Source of the DNA: Acidimicrobiaceae bacterium
GTDB taxonomy: Bacteria; Actinomycetota; Acidimicrobiia; Acidimicrobiales; Palsa-688
Direction of reading: 5' to 3'
NCBI GenBank assembly: GCA_003166025.1
Contig: PMWT01000181.1
Coordinates: forward strand, 1-50,175
Length of the DNA: 50,175 nucleotides
Shown: positions 11,068-20,211 of the stretch, piece by piece
Layout of the letters: every line of letters begins with the position of its first letter
Position numbering within the stretch: position 1 is the first letter of the stretch
The notes under the pieces: generated by a model
Told to the model about the DNA's origin: nothing
The model's input: only the letters and a program-made list of their open reading frames with translations
The model's database searches: none
Made by a program: the position numbers and the translations under genes

Positions 11068-12269
11068 GGGCGCGCCCTGGCCAGCTTGATGAGCAACGAG
11101 CGGCCCGTGCCGCCCGGGCCAGCTTCTTTGGTCTGCCCGAGCCGCTGGGCTTCCTCCTGGACACGGAAGCGTACACGCAGGTAGTCGATCGAGACCACGA
11201 AGACGACGACAAGCCCTTCAATGGTGGTGACGAGGTCGGTCGGCACCCCGATCACCGCCTGCATGGACGTGCCCCCGACCAGAAGGCCACCGAAAAGATA
11301 GGCCGACAGGATGCTCCACAGCGGGTTCAGGCCTCCAAAGAGGGCAACGACAATGCCGTTGAAACCGTCGTTGCCGGTGAAACCGGTGAGGCTCCCGTCG
11401 GTCACCATCCGGTGCGAGATGCTCCCGAAGACCAACACGGCACCGGCGATCCCGCAGCAGGCGCCGGAAAGCACCATGGCGCTCATGATCGTGCGTTTGA
11501 CGGGCATGCCGGAGTATGCGGCGGCCTCGCGCGACAAGCCGACAGCACGGATCCGGAAGCCGAACCCGGTGCGCCACAGGAGCAGGTACCCGCCGATGGC
11601 GACGGCCACGGCTATGACTACCCCGAGGTTTAACTGCGTCCCGCTCACGATGGTCGGCAGCCACGAGTGCTCGGACAACAGCCTCGTCTGGGGTATCGAA
11701 CCCGTGATGGCAAACGATTGCGACTTATTGATCATCGGCCCGGACAGCAGGTAGTTCATAACCTGCACGGCCACCAGGTTGAGCATGATCGTGCTCAGGA
11801 TCTCGTTGACATTGAAGTAGGCCTTGAAGAAACCGGCGATCCCGGCCCAGGCGGCACCGCCGGCGGCGGCCACGACCACTACGAGCGGGATGAGCAAGAA
11901 AGCGGGCAGGTTGGGTAGGGCCAGGGCCGTAGCCGTGGAGGCCAGCGCGCCCGCGACGATCTGGCCTTCGCCGCCGATGTTCCACACGCTGGCCCTGACG
12001 GCGATGCAGATGCCCACGGCGACGAGCAGGAGAGGAACGGCCTTCTGGGCGGTGCTGGCCAGCGCGTAGCTGCCCCCGAAGGCCCCCGACAGTAGAGCGT
12101 GATAACCGGTGAGCGGGTTGGCGCCGAAGGCGATAATGAGCAGCGCCCCGATGAGCAGAGCGGCCAGCGCGGAGAGGGGCAATGCCAGCCAAGTGACGAG
12201 CACGCGCCTCCAGGAGATGGGCCCGAGGCCCCTGGGTGGGCTCTCGACCTCAACATCTGTCGTCGTCAT
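11064..12269 (-). CDS. BMP-type ABC transporter permease (long type)
   Basis: A 401-residue membrane protein of the NupP/YufP class. It has an N-terminal hydrophobic helix after a cytoplasmic stretch, then VWNIGGEGQIVAGAL near residue 95, the conserved NEILSTIMLNLVAVQVMNYLL segment, and RAVGLSREAAAYSGM near residue 240. The C-terminus ends in a charged cytoplasmic tail. It is the partner of the short permease directly downstream (4-nt overlap). It starts 114 nt after the xdhA stop, a gap that may contain an internal promoter. Confidence 0.92.
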   Translation of the reverse strand: MTTTDVEVESPPRGLGPISWRRVLVTWLALPLSALAALLIGALLIIAFGANPLTGYHALLSGAFGGSYALASTAQKAVPLLLVAVGICIAVRASVWNIGGEGQIVAGALASTATALALPNLPAFLLIPLVVVVAAAGGAAWAGIAGFFKAYFNVNEILSTIMLNLVAVQVMNYLLSGPMINKSQSFAITGSIPQTRLLSEHSWLPTIVSGTQLNLGVVIAVAVAIGGYLLLWRTGFGFRIRAVGLSREAAAYSGMPVKRTIMSAMVLSGACCGIAGAVLVFGSISHRMVTDGSLTGFTGNDGFNGIVVALFGGLNPLWSILSAYLFGGLLVGGTSMQAVIGVPTDLVTTIEGLVVVFVVSIDYLRVRFRVQEEAQRLGQTKEAGPGGTGRSLLIKLARARP

Positions 12270-12312
12270 CGGGGGCCCACCTCTGTCCTCTGACTGTGCG
12301 AGTTCTCCATAC

Positions 12313-12318
12313 GTTATA
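12313..12318 (-). promoter_or_regulatory. Possible internal -10 element (TATAAC) for the second transporter
   Basis: The 114-nt gap between xdhA and the long permease is one of the larger breaks inside the - strand array. On the - strand it contains CTATAACG, a reasonable -10 hexamer about 43 nt before the permease start. No convincing -35 was seen. It may give the second transporter and xdhBC a separate input; weak evidence. Confidence 0.25.
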
Positions 12319-12383
12319 GAGGGAGGTGGCGGGGCCGTAGGGCCAAACGTCCCGCTGGCGGTGACCGGTGGGCACCTTTGCAG

Positions 12384-14801
12384 CTACATGATCTTTTGCT
12401 GACCCGAGCCCCGGGCGAAGTAGAAGGGGACCGACTGCTGGCCCGGGACATCGGGGACGCCCGGCGGTGAGCCGCCGTCAACAGGGGGGCGAAGCCCGAT
12501 CAGCTCGTCCGGTGACACCGGGGCCCGGTTGAGCTGCCTGCCCGTGGCATCGCGCAGAGCCGCCACGATCGCCGCCGTCGCCACGACCGTGGGTGACTCC
12601 GCCATGCCCTTCAGCCCATAGGGGAAGTCGGGCTCCGGGTCTTCGACCACCACCGAGACCACCGGCGAGACATCCAGGATGGTCGGGATCAGATAGTCGG
12701 TAAAAGAGGGGTTGGTGATCACCCCGTCCCTCAATTGGACTTCTTCCATGAGGGCGAGCCCGAGGCCCTGCGCCGTGCCCCCTTCGATTTGCCCCGCCAG
12801 CCCGATGGGGTTGAGGACTTTGCCGACGTCCATGGAAGCAGCGATCTGCAGGACACGGACCAAGCCGAGCTCCTCATCGACCTCCACCACGGCCCGCTCC
12901 GCGGCGAAGGCGAAAGCTACATGAACGTCGCCTTGCCCATTCTCGTCGAACGACTGCGTGGGACGGTGGTGGTAGACGGCCTCGCACGACACCGGCTCGT
13001 CGAGCAGCTCGGTCATCTCGGTCAACGGTCGTTGTCCGGCGCATACCCATCCGTCCGCCAGGGACAGGGTGGCACCGTCTGGGAGGGAGGCGGCCCGGGC
13101 ACGTCTAAAGATCTCCTCGCGGACCGATGCGCAGGCCATGTGCACCGCCCCTCCGGTCATCATCGACTGGCGCGACGCCGATGTGGACCCCGCGCTCCCG
13201 ATGAGCGTGTCGTTCGGGCGCATGACCACCTCGTCGACCTGAAGCTCGGTCCGGGCCACCTGGGCCAGGAAAGTGTAGAGGCCCTGGCCCATCTCTACTG
13301 CCGCCGTGTAGATCTCCGCTACAGGTCCGTTCGCGGTGGCGCTCAGCGTCACCCGGGCGGTGGCGGCATCGTCGAAACCTTCGCTGAAAGCGACATTTTT
13401 GTAGCCGACAGCCAAGCCGACGCCTCGCTTGATCCCCTCGCCGTGCGTGACGTTGCCGGAGCCGCCCGGGTACCGGAGGGCGTCCCTGCCCGCCAGCGGC
13501 TCGAGCTCGGGGAGCGGGATTTCGTTGAGCCGCTCAATGATCTCCTTCACCGGCGCACTGCCCCGCAGGACCTGGCCGGTCGGTAGGACCGAGCCACGGG
13601 ACAAAGCGTTGCGGAGGCGCAGCTCGACCGGGTCGGCACCGAGCGCCTTGGCCAGTTTGTCCATCTGGGCTTCGTGCGCGAAGCACACCTGGGGAGCTCC
13701 GAAGCCCCGCATGGCGCCGCAAGGAGGGTTGTTGGTATAGACGACGGTGCCTTCGACGAGCACGTTAGGCACGTCGTAGGGCCCGGCGGCGAAGGTCGCG
13801 GCGTTGCCCACCACTGCCGGGGAAGAAGAGGCGTAGGCGCCACCGTCGAAGAGCAACCGGGCGTCGACGGTGACCAGCCGCCCGTCGCGCGTGGCGCCGT
13901 GCCTCATCCAGATGCGCGAGGGATGGCGGTGGACATGCCCGTAGAAGGACTCCTCGCGCCCGTACGAGAACTTGACCGGCCTCCCCGTCCGCAGTGCCAG
14001 CACGCAGGCGTGGACCTGCATGTGTATGTCCTCGCGCGAGCCGAAGGCGCCGCCCACGCCGGCCAGGTGCAGCCTGACCTTGTCCTCTGGCAGTCCGAGG
14101 CAGGGTGCGATCTGCTCCCTGTCTACGTGCAGCCATTGCGTGGTGACATATACGTCCACTCCGCCGTCCTCGGCCGGCACGGCCAACCCCGCCTCAGGCC
14201 CCAGTGCGGCCTGGTCCTGCATGGCGGTCTCGTAATAACCCTCCACCCAGACATCTGCCGCGGCTGTGCCGGGGTGACCATGCACAATATGGACATGGCG
14301 CAGCACGTTCCCCCATTCGTGCAGTCGGGGCGCCTCCGGCGCCATGGCCTGTTCCATGTCGTACACGCCCTCGAGGGGTTCGAGATCGAGCGTTATGGCC
14401 CTGACCGCGTCCTTGGCCGCTAGCCGCGACCGCGCCGCGACCACCGCGATCGGCTCGCCCGTGTAGCGGATGACATCCTCGGCCAGCACGGGCTGGTCGT
14501 CGAAATTCAGCCCGAAGCGGTTCTTGCCCGGGACGTCCGCGGCCAGCAAGACCGCCACCACCCCGGGGGTGACCAATGCGGGCGTGATGTCGACGCTGCG
14601 GATCCGAGCGGACGAAACCGGTGACCGCAGCGTGGCACCGTAGAGCATGTCATCGCGGTGCAGGTCGCTGGCGTAAGCGAAGGTGCCCTTTACCTTGGGT
14701 ACCCCGTCACTACGCGGCGTCCTGTCACCGACCCTGCCCCGGGCCCCGACGGCAACCGAAGTGCCGGTACTCAATTTCCCATCCTCAGACCGCCCCGACA
14801 T
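12384..14801 (-). CDS. xdhA: Xanthine-dehydrogenase-type molybdopterin-binding subunit
   Basis: An 805-residue large subunit of the xanthine oxidase family. Motifs in order: TGEPIAVVAA near residue 115 (Ald_Xan_dh_C a/b hammerhead domain), GVGGAFGSRED near residue 250, GAMRGFGAPQ near residue 362 (the Arg-bearing loop at the molybdenum site), VEMGQGLYTFLAQ near residue 505, and KGMAESPTVV near residue 740, which supplies the catalytic Glu. A proline/glycine-rich tail of about 40 residues follows. The start is uncertain: ATG 14801 overlaps adenine deaminase by 17 nt, while an in-frame TTG at 14774 has a GAGG-type ribosome site. It would hydroxylate hypoxanthine or xanthine. Direct coupling to adenine deaminase, which makes hypoxanthine, supports this. 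Confidence 0.92.
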   Translation of the reverse strand: MSGRSEDGKLSTGTSVAVGARGRVGDRTPRSDGVPKVKGTFAYASDLHRDDMLYGATLRSPVSSARIRSVDITPALVTPGVVAVLLAADVPGKNRFGLNFDDQPVLAEDVIRYTGEPIAVVAARSRLAAKDAVRAITLDLEPLEGVYDMEQAMAPEAPRLHEWGNVLRHVHIVHGHPGTAAADVWVEGYYETAMQDQAALGPEAGLAVPAEDGGVDVYVTTQWLHVDREQIAPCLGLPEDKVRLHLAGVGGAFGSREDIHMQVHACVLALRTGRPVKFSYGREESFYGHVHRHPSRIWMRHGATRDGRLVTVDARLLFDGGAYASSSPAVVGNAATFAAGPYDVPNVLVEGTVVYTNNPPCGAMRGFGAPQVCFAHEAQMDKLAKALGADPVELRLRNALSRGSVLPTGQVLRGSAPVKEIIERLNEIPLPELEPLAGRDALRYPGGSGNVTHGEGIKRGVGLAVGYKNVAFSEGFDDAATARVTLSATANGPVAEIYTAAVEMGQGLYTFLAQVARTELQVDEVVMRPNDTLIGSAGSTSASRQSMMTGGAVHMACASVREEIFRRARAASLPDGATLSLADGWVCAGQRPLTEMTELLDEPVSCEAVYHHRPTQSFDENGQGDVHVAFAFAAERAVVEVDEELGLVRVLQIAASMDVGKVLNPIGLAGQIEGGTAQGLGLALMEEVQLRDGVITNPSFTDYLIPTILDVSPVVSVVVEDPEPDFPYGLKGMAESPTVVATAAIVAALRDATGRQLNRAPVSPDELIGLRPPVDGGSPPGVPDVPGQQSVPFYFARGSGQQKIM

Positions 14802-16509
14802 CGGTAAGCGAGCAGGTCATGACGTCCACCAGGCCGCGGTCGGTTATCCGCAGCTCAGGGATGACCGAGAGCCCTAAGAAACTCAGCTGCATGAAGGGAG
14901 CCTCGAGGGTTACGCCGAGGGCCCTGGCGACCACCTGCGTGAGATGCCTCAGCTCTTGGGCGACTTCGGTCGCACTCTTGTTACTCATGAGCCCGCCGAT
15001 AGGCAAGGGCACCTCGCCGATCACGCGGCCGTCGAGCAGCGCGACCTGGCCACCCCCGATCTCCGCCAGCCGGGCCACGCCTGCCGCCATCTCCTTGGGG
15101 CCCGAGCCGTCCCGAGCGCCCACCACCATGCAGTTGTGGGCATCGTGGGCGACGGTTGACGCGATGGCACCCCGCTCGAGACCGAACCCGGTCACGTAGC
15201 CGAGGCCTATCCGACCGGTCCCCCGGTGACGCTCGACCACCGCGATGCGAGCCACGTCGAGGCCCGGGCCCGTCACGTCCATGACAACGTCCTTGGTCGA
15301 CAGCGACCTTGGCTCCGTCCCGATCACCCTGGCCCGGCCCCCTGCCGGGGGTGCCAGGTCGAACGAACCCGGCCCCGGGTTGTGGCCCAGGTGCACTGAG
15401 TGCAGCATCCAATCAGGGGTGGGCACGTCAGGGACGGCTCCGGGCACGACGCGTCCGTTGGTGGCAACAAGGCGTCCCGCCTGCCAGACGCGAGCGGGCT
15501 CGAAGGTCGTCATATCGTCGAAGCAGAGCACGTCTGCCTGGTAGCCGGGTGCCAACCACCCCAGATGGTCGAAATGGTGGTACTCGGCCGGGTTGCTCGT
15601 CGCCAGCACCAGGGCGTCCTCCAACTTCACCCCGGCGGCCACCGCCAGACGCACGCAGTCGTTGACATGGCCGTCGCGAAGAAGCGTGTCTGGCTCGCGG
15701 TCGTCGGTGCAAAGGGCAACCCTGTCGGTGCCGTGGAGGCTGACCGTGGCAATAAGTGCCGAGAGGTTGCGGGAGGCGGAGCCCTCACGCACGAAGATCC
15801 ACATCCCCTTGCGCCGCTTCTCCTCCGCCTCGTCGAGGTCGGTGCATTCGTGGTCCGACTCCACGCCGGCAACGAGGTACGCGTCAAGTTGGCGCCCGAG
15901 GATCCCGGGCGCGTGCCCGTCGACGCGACGGCTGCCTGCCGCCGCTATCTTCGCCAGCACCTCCGGGTCGCCGTTTATGACGCCGCGGACGTTCATGACC
16001 TCGGCGATCCCGAGCGCCCCGTGCACCTCCAGCAGCTCCTTGAGCTCGGCGGGACCGAGCTCGGCCCCGGGGCTCTCGAACGGGGAGGCGGGGACGCAGC
16101 TCGAAGCGCAGATGCCGAATGTGAACGGAAGGCCGCAGGTGGCATCGGCGAAGGCCACCACGCCCGGGACGCCGAAGACGTTGGCGATCTCATGAGGGTC
16201 GGCCGCCACCGCCGTGGTCCCGTGAGGCAGCACGGTGCGGACAAATTCGTCGACCCACAGCTTGGTCGACTCGAGGTGCATGTGCGGGTCGATGAAGGCC
16301 GCCGTCAACGACGCTCCGTCCACCTCCACCACGTCGCGAGCCTCGCGCATCCCCCACCCTGCGATCACCCCGTCGGCCACGGCGAGATCGGTCCGTACCC
16401 ACTCCCGAGTACCGGGGACGAAGACCCTGCCCCCTTTGATCACCAGGTCGGCAGGCTCGTCGCCGCGCGCCACGGCGAGCATCCTGGCCGTCCCCCGCCT
16501 AGGCGGCAT
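14785..16509 (-). CDS. ade: Adenine deaminase (Ade family)
   Basis: A 574-residue amidohydrolase of the length expected for bacterial Ade. It has the metal-binding DPHMHLEST near residue 74, VDGHAPGI and SDHECTDLDEA near residues 195-220, CTDDREPDTLLRDGH near residue 270, and the C-terminal Ade domain with VAHDAHNCMVVG and PFMQLSFLGLSVIPELRITDRGLVD. The reaction is adenine to hypoxanthine plus ammonia. Its ATG lies 3 nt before the short permease stop/start region and its stop overlaps xdhA, so uptake, deamination and oxidation are consecutive in one transcript. This gene is the firmest evidence that the island handles purines. Confidence 0.94.
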   Translation of the reverse strand: MPPRRGTARMLAVARGDEPADLVIKGGRVFVPGTREWVRTDLAVADGVIAGWGMREARDVVEVDGASLTAAFIDPHMHLESTKLWVDEFVRTVLPHGTTAVAADPHEIANVFGVPGVVAFADATCGLPFTFGICASSCVPASPFESPGAELGPAELKELLEVHGALGIAEVMNVRGVINGDPEVLAKIAAAGSRRVDGHAPGILGRQLDAYLVAGVESDHECTDLDEAEEKRRKGMWIFVREGSASRNLSALIATVSLHGTDRVALCTDDREPDTLLRDGHVNDCVRLAVAAGVKLEDALVLATSNPAEYHHFDHLGWLAPGYQADVLCFDDMTTFEPARVWQAGRLVATNGRVVPGAVPDVPTPDWMLHSVHLGHNPGPGSFDLAPPAGGRARVIGTEPRSLSTKDVVMDVTGPGLDVARIAVVERHRGTGRIGLGYVTGFGLERGAIASTVAHDAHNCMVVGARDGSGPKEMAAGVARLAEIGGGQVALLDGRVIGEVPLPIGGLMSNKSATEVAQELRHLTQVVARALGVTLEAPFMQLSFLGLSVIPELRITDRGLVDVMTCSLTDVGAV

Positions 16510-16511
16510 TC

Positions 16512-17474
16512 TCAGGCCTCTTCGCGCGTGTAGGGGATGCCGAGGGAAGCCGGAGTGCCTATGCGACGGTTGGCCCAGCTCGTCGACGCCGCGGCCAGGG
16601 CGATGACCGTCATAAGGAACGGCAAGGCCGAATAAAACTCGGACGGGAGAGCCGTGATGTGGTGGGTCTGCAGCGTCGGCCCGAGTGCCGAAAAGATCCC
16701 GAACAAATAAGCGCCGAGCACCAGCAGGTCGGGGCGCCAGAAGGCGAATATCACCAGGGCGATGGCTATCCAGCCGACCCCGGCGGTGAGACCGTCGGTC
16801 CAGATCGGGGCGAGGGCAAGCGTGAAGTAGGCGCCTCCGAGCCCCGCCAGCGCGCCGCCGATGAGCGTATGGGTGTAGCGATAGGCGGTCACGTTGATCC
16901 CCATGGCGTCGGCGGCGGCCGGGTTCTCACCAACGGCACGTAGGTACAGACCAGGGCGGGTCCGGTACAGGTAGTAGAGGACGGCGACCACCAGCACCCA
17001 CGACGCATAGACGAAGACGTCCTGGTTGAAGATGAGGGGGCCGAGGATCGGCAGGTTTTTCAGACCGAGCAGGTTGACCTGGTTGAACTGGTGAAGACCG
17101 GCGACGCCGCCGATGTTCCAAACTTCTCCCAGATATGAAGACAGACCGATGATCCCGGCAAAAATAGTTATGGCGAGACCCGAGACGATCTGGTTGACCC
17201 GGATGGTGATGGTCAAGAAGGCGTGGATGAGAGCCATGGCCGCGCCGGCCACCATAGAGGCCACAACAGCCAGGAAAAGCACCAAGGCGCTCGACCAGTG
17301 AAGTTCTTGCGAGACGTAAAAGGCGCACACTGCGCCCATGAGCATCATGCCCTCGACGCCGAGGTTCAGGACACCGGAGCGCTCGGCCAGCAGTTCGCCC
17401 AGGCCGGCGAGGACCAATGGCGTACCGAAGGCGATCGCCGACACGACGACCGCGAGCACGATGTTCGAGTTCAC
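16512..17474 (-). CDS. BMP-type ABC transporter permease (short type, first transporter)
   Basis: A 320-residue membrane protein starting at GTG 17474, which overlaps the preceding permease stop (GTGA); the frame stays open far upstream but that part is antiparallel to neither family nor ribosome site and belongs to the other gene's shadow. The motifs RSGVLNLGVEGMMLMGAV near residue 35, RAVGENPAAADAMGI near residue 195 and repeated hydrophobic segments mark the BPD_transp_2 family. It is paralogous to the 10135-11067 product. It pairs with the long permease at 17471-18595 and is followed 2 nt later by adenine deaminase. Confidence 0.9.
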   Translation of the reverse strand: MNSNIVLAVVVSAIAFGTPLVLAGLGELLAERSGVLNLGVEGMMLMGAVCAFYVSQELHWSSALVLFLAVVASMVAGAAMALIHAFLTITIRVNQIVSGLAITIFAGIIGLSSYLGEVWNIGGVAGLHQFNQVNLLGLKNLPILGPLIFNQDVFVYASWVLVVAVLYYLYRTRPGLYLRAVGENPAAADAMGINVTAYRYTHTLIGGALAGLGGAYFTLALAPIWTDGLTAGVGWIAIALVIFAFWRPDLLVLGAYLFGIFSALGPTLQTHHITALPSEFYSALPFLMTVIALAAASTSWANRRIGTPASLGIPYTREEA

Positions 17475-18595
17475 GACGCCACCCCGGTACCCACGGCCAC
17501 CACGTGACGGCGCTGCCAGCTGATGCGGTAGCGGGCAAGGATCTCGCCGCCGAGCACCGTGAACAGGATGATCCCTTCCATCGTGCCGACAAGGCCGGTC
17601 GGGAACGACGGGCCCTCCAAGGCAAATCCGGCGTTGGTGAGGCCTCCGATGAACAGCGACACCAACACGACGGCGATCGGGTTGTACAGCGCCAGAGCGG
17701 CGACGACGATGCCGGTGTAGCCGTATTGAGCCTGTTGGAGGCCACGGGGATCGAGCACGTGCCCGAAGTCGCCTATCTGGCTGGAGCCGGCGACGCCGGC
17801 TACACCCCCCGAGATCGCCATCACGGACAGGATCTTTCGCTTGGTGCGAATGCCCGAGTAATTGGCCGCCTGCGGGGAATCGCCCATGACGCGCATTTCG
17901 AAGCCATAGCGGGTGGAGCGGATGAGCAGGAGCAGGCCTACGGCCAGCGCCGCACCGATGACGAAGCCCAAGGGCAGCGTGAAGGAGCCGATGGTAATGC
18001 CCGGCCAGTTGGCGTGCGAGCCGAGGGTCTTGCCTGTCGGGAACACCGACGCGCCCGGCGTGGTGAGGTCCCGCCAGTAAGAGTCGCTGTCGTAGATCAG
18101 GTAGTACATAAAAAAGCCGGCCACATAGTTGAGCATGAGCGAGGTGAGGATCTCGTTGGTACGCAGGTACGCTCGCAACAGCGCCGGGATCTCGGCCCAC
18201 AGCATCCCGGCCAGGGCACCACCGATGACCATGGCGATGATGACCAGCGGCCGCGGCCAGTCGCCGAGCACGAGCCCGGTCGCCGAAGCCCCCACCGCTC
18301 CCATGTAGAGCTGGCCCTCACCGCCGATGTTCCAGGTCCTCATCCGGAAGGCGAACGCGGCACACAACCCGGTGAAGAGAAGCGGCGTGGCATAAACTAA
18401 GGTCGAGGACAACGCGCCGTCCGCCGTAATGGCGGCGGAGTACATCTGGTGGTACGTCGACAGCGGGTTGTGACCGGTGGCCAACAGCAGGATGCCAACG
18501 ATGATGGCGGCCAGGACGAGGGACGCCAGCGGTACGACGACCTTGAGCCACTTCGGCGTGTCCAGCCGGCGTTCGACGCGCAACGGCCCGATCAT
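17471..18595 (-). CDS. BMP-type ABC transporter permease (long type, first transporter)
   Basis: A 374-residue membrane protein with the same landmarks as the other long permease: TWNIGGEGQLYMGAV near residue 88, LRTNEILTSLMLNYVAGFFMYYL near residue 140 and RVMGDSPQAANYSGI near residue 218. A basic N-terminus precedes the first transmembrane helix. It is coupled to the upstream ATPase by an ATGA overlap and to the downstream short permease by a GTGA overlap. It forms half of the membrane channel. Confidence 0.92.
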   Translation of the reverse strand: MIGPLRVERRLDTPKWLKVVVPLASLVLAAIIVGILLLATGHNPLSTYHQMYSAAITADGALSSTLVYATPLLFTGLCAAFAFRMRTWNIGGEGQLYMGAVGASATGLVLGDWPRPLVIIAMVIGGALAGMLWAEIPALLRAYLRTNEILTSLMLNYVAGFFMYYLIYDSDSYWRDLTTPGASVFPTGKTLGSHANWPGITIGSFTLPLGFVIGAALAVGLLLLIRSTRYGFEMRVMGDSPQAANYSGIRTKRKILSVMAISGGVAGVAGSSQIGDFGHVLDPRGLQQAQYGYTGIVVAALALYNPIAVVLVSLFIGGLTNAGFALEGPSFPTGLVGTMEGIILFTVLGGEILARYRISWQRRHVVAVGTGVAS

Positions 18596-20190
18596 GCTGC
18601 GCCAGCCATCATGAGACCGATCTGTTGCCGGTCGGCCTCGGAAGCCTTGAGGGTACCGACGACGCGGCCGTTGTAGAACACGGCGATGCGGTCGGAGAGC
18701 TCGAAGACCTCATCAAGGTCTTCGCTGATCATGACCACGGCGACGCCACTGGTCGCGGTGTCGCGGAGAACGCGCCTCACGTACTGAGTGGCGCCCACGT
18801 CGAGGCCGCGCGTCGGCGAGGCGGCCACCAGCACCCGCGGCTGTGACGAGAGCTCGCGCGCTAGGAGGACCTTTTGGATGTTCCCACCTGAGAGCTGCCT
18901 GATCAACGTGCGCGGCCCCGGGGCGCGAACATCGAAACGCTCGATCATCTCTCTGGCGTTGGCAATGGCCTTGCGGCTGGAGAGGACCGGTCCCGAACGC
19001 ATCGTCTTTGCCCGGTACGACTTCAGCATAAGGTTCTCCGCGATCGACAGGTTTGGCGCGATGCCGGTGCCCATCCGGTCCTCCGGCACGTAAGCGATCC
19101 CGAGGTCGATGGCCCCTCGGGGATCTCCAGTCGGAAGACGCGCCCCGCCGATCTTGATCATGCCTCTGGTGGTTGGCCGGAGCCCCGTTATAACCTCGGC
19201 CAACTCGCGTTGACCGTTGCCGGAGACGCCCGCTATGCCGAGGATCTCGCCGGCGCGCACTTCGAGCGTTATGTCCTTCAGCGCCTCGGTCCCTAAGTCG
19301 CCGCGGGCCCAGACACCGGCGAGCTCGAGGACTGCCGGGCCCGCCTCGTGGGTCACTTTAGCGACCGCCTCGAGAGACACCTCACGGCCCACCATCAACC
19401 CGGCGAGATCGTCGGCATCGGTGCCAGCTGTCGGCAAGGTCGTCACGGAATGGCCATTGCGCAGGATCGTCACACGGTCGGCGACGGCCAGCACCTCGGG
19501 CAGCTTGTGGGAGATGAAGATGACGGTCCGACCGGCCGCCGCCATATCGCGCACGCTCGAGAACAGCTGGTCGGCCTCCTGCGGGGTCAGTACCGTGGTC
19601 GGCTCGTCGAGTATCAGGATCCGGGCCCCACGGCAGAGGGCTTTCAATATCTCGACACGCTGGCGTTCGCCCAGGGACAACTGCCAAATCCGCGCCCGGG
19701 GATCCACAGACATCTGGAAACGCTCGGCCGCCTCGGCGACCGTCCTTTCGACGGCGCGGGGCGAGAAACGAAGTTGTCGTGGCGAGGAACTGCCGAGCAC
19801 GACGTTCTCCGCCACGGTCATGCTCTCCACGAGGCGGAGGTGCTGGTGGACCATGAAGATACCCGAACCTTGGGCGTCTCGGGGGGAGTGGAACCGTACG
19901 GGCTTGCCCCCGATGATGAGCCTGCCGTCATCGGGACGGTAGAGGCCCATCAACAGGTTGCAGAGGGTGGTCTTCCCGGCCCCGTTCTCCCCGAGCAGCG
20001 CATGCACCTCGCCCTCGGCCGCGTCGAACGACACATGGTCGTTGGCGACTACTCCAGGGAAACGCTTTGTCATCTCGATGGCCTGTACCGCAAGCGCCTT
20101 CGGCACACGTCCGACGGCGCCGGCGGGCAGGTCCGACGCCAAGACGGCCGGCGCGGCTAAAGCCGCTCGGCCGTCACCGGCGTCAAGCAT
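18592..20190 (-). CDS. BMP-type ABC transporter, duplicated ATPase (first transporter)
   Basis: A 532-residue double-cassette ATPase. The N-terminal cassette has Walker A GENGAGKTT at about residues 67-75, signature LSLGERQ and Walker B ILILDEPTTVLTP. The second has the degenerate loop GVSGNGQREL, YVPEDRMGTG and the signature LSGGNIQK. About 35 Ala/Pro-rich residues precede the first cassette; no clear ribosome site precedes ATG 20190, so a later start is possible. It lies 21 nt after the BMP gene and overlaps the permease downstream. Divergence from the 7332-9008 ATPase indicates an old duplication or separate acquisition. Confidence 0.92.
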   Translation of the reverse strand: MLDAGDGRAALAAPAVLASDLPAGAVGRVPKALAVQAIEMTKRFPGVVANDHVSFDAAEGEVHALLGENGAGKTTLCNLLMGLYRPDDGRLIIGGKPVRFHSPRDAQGSGIFMVHQHLRLVESMTVAENVVLGSSSPRQLRFSPRAVERTVAEAAERFQMSVDPRARIWQLSLGERQRVEILKALCRGARILILDEPTTVLTPQEADQLFSSVRDMAAAGRTVIFISHKLPEVLAVADRVTILRNGHSVTTLPTAGTDADDLAGLMVGREVSLEAVAKVTHEAGPAVLELAGVWARGDLGTEALKDITLEVRAGEILGIAGVSGNGQRELAEVITGLRPTTRGMIKIGGARLPTGDPRGAIDLGIAYVPEDRMGTGIAPNLSIAENLMLKSYRAKTMRSGPVLSSRKAIANAREMIERFDVRAPGPRTLIRQLSGGNIQKVLLARELSSQPRVLVAASPTRGLDVGATQYVRRVLRDTATSGVAVVMISEDLDEVFELSDRIAVFYNGRVVGTLKASEADRQQIGLMMAGAA

Positions 20191-20211
20191 GGAAGTCGGT
20201 CATTGACTGGG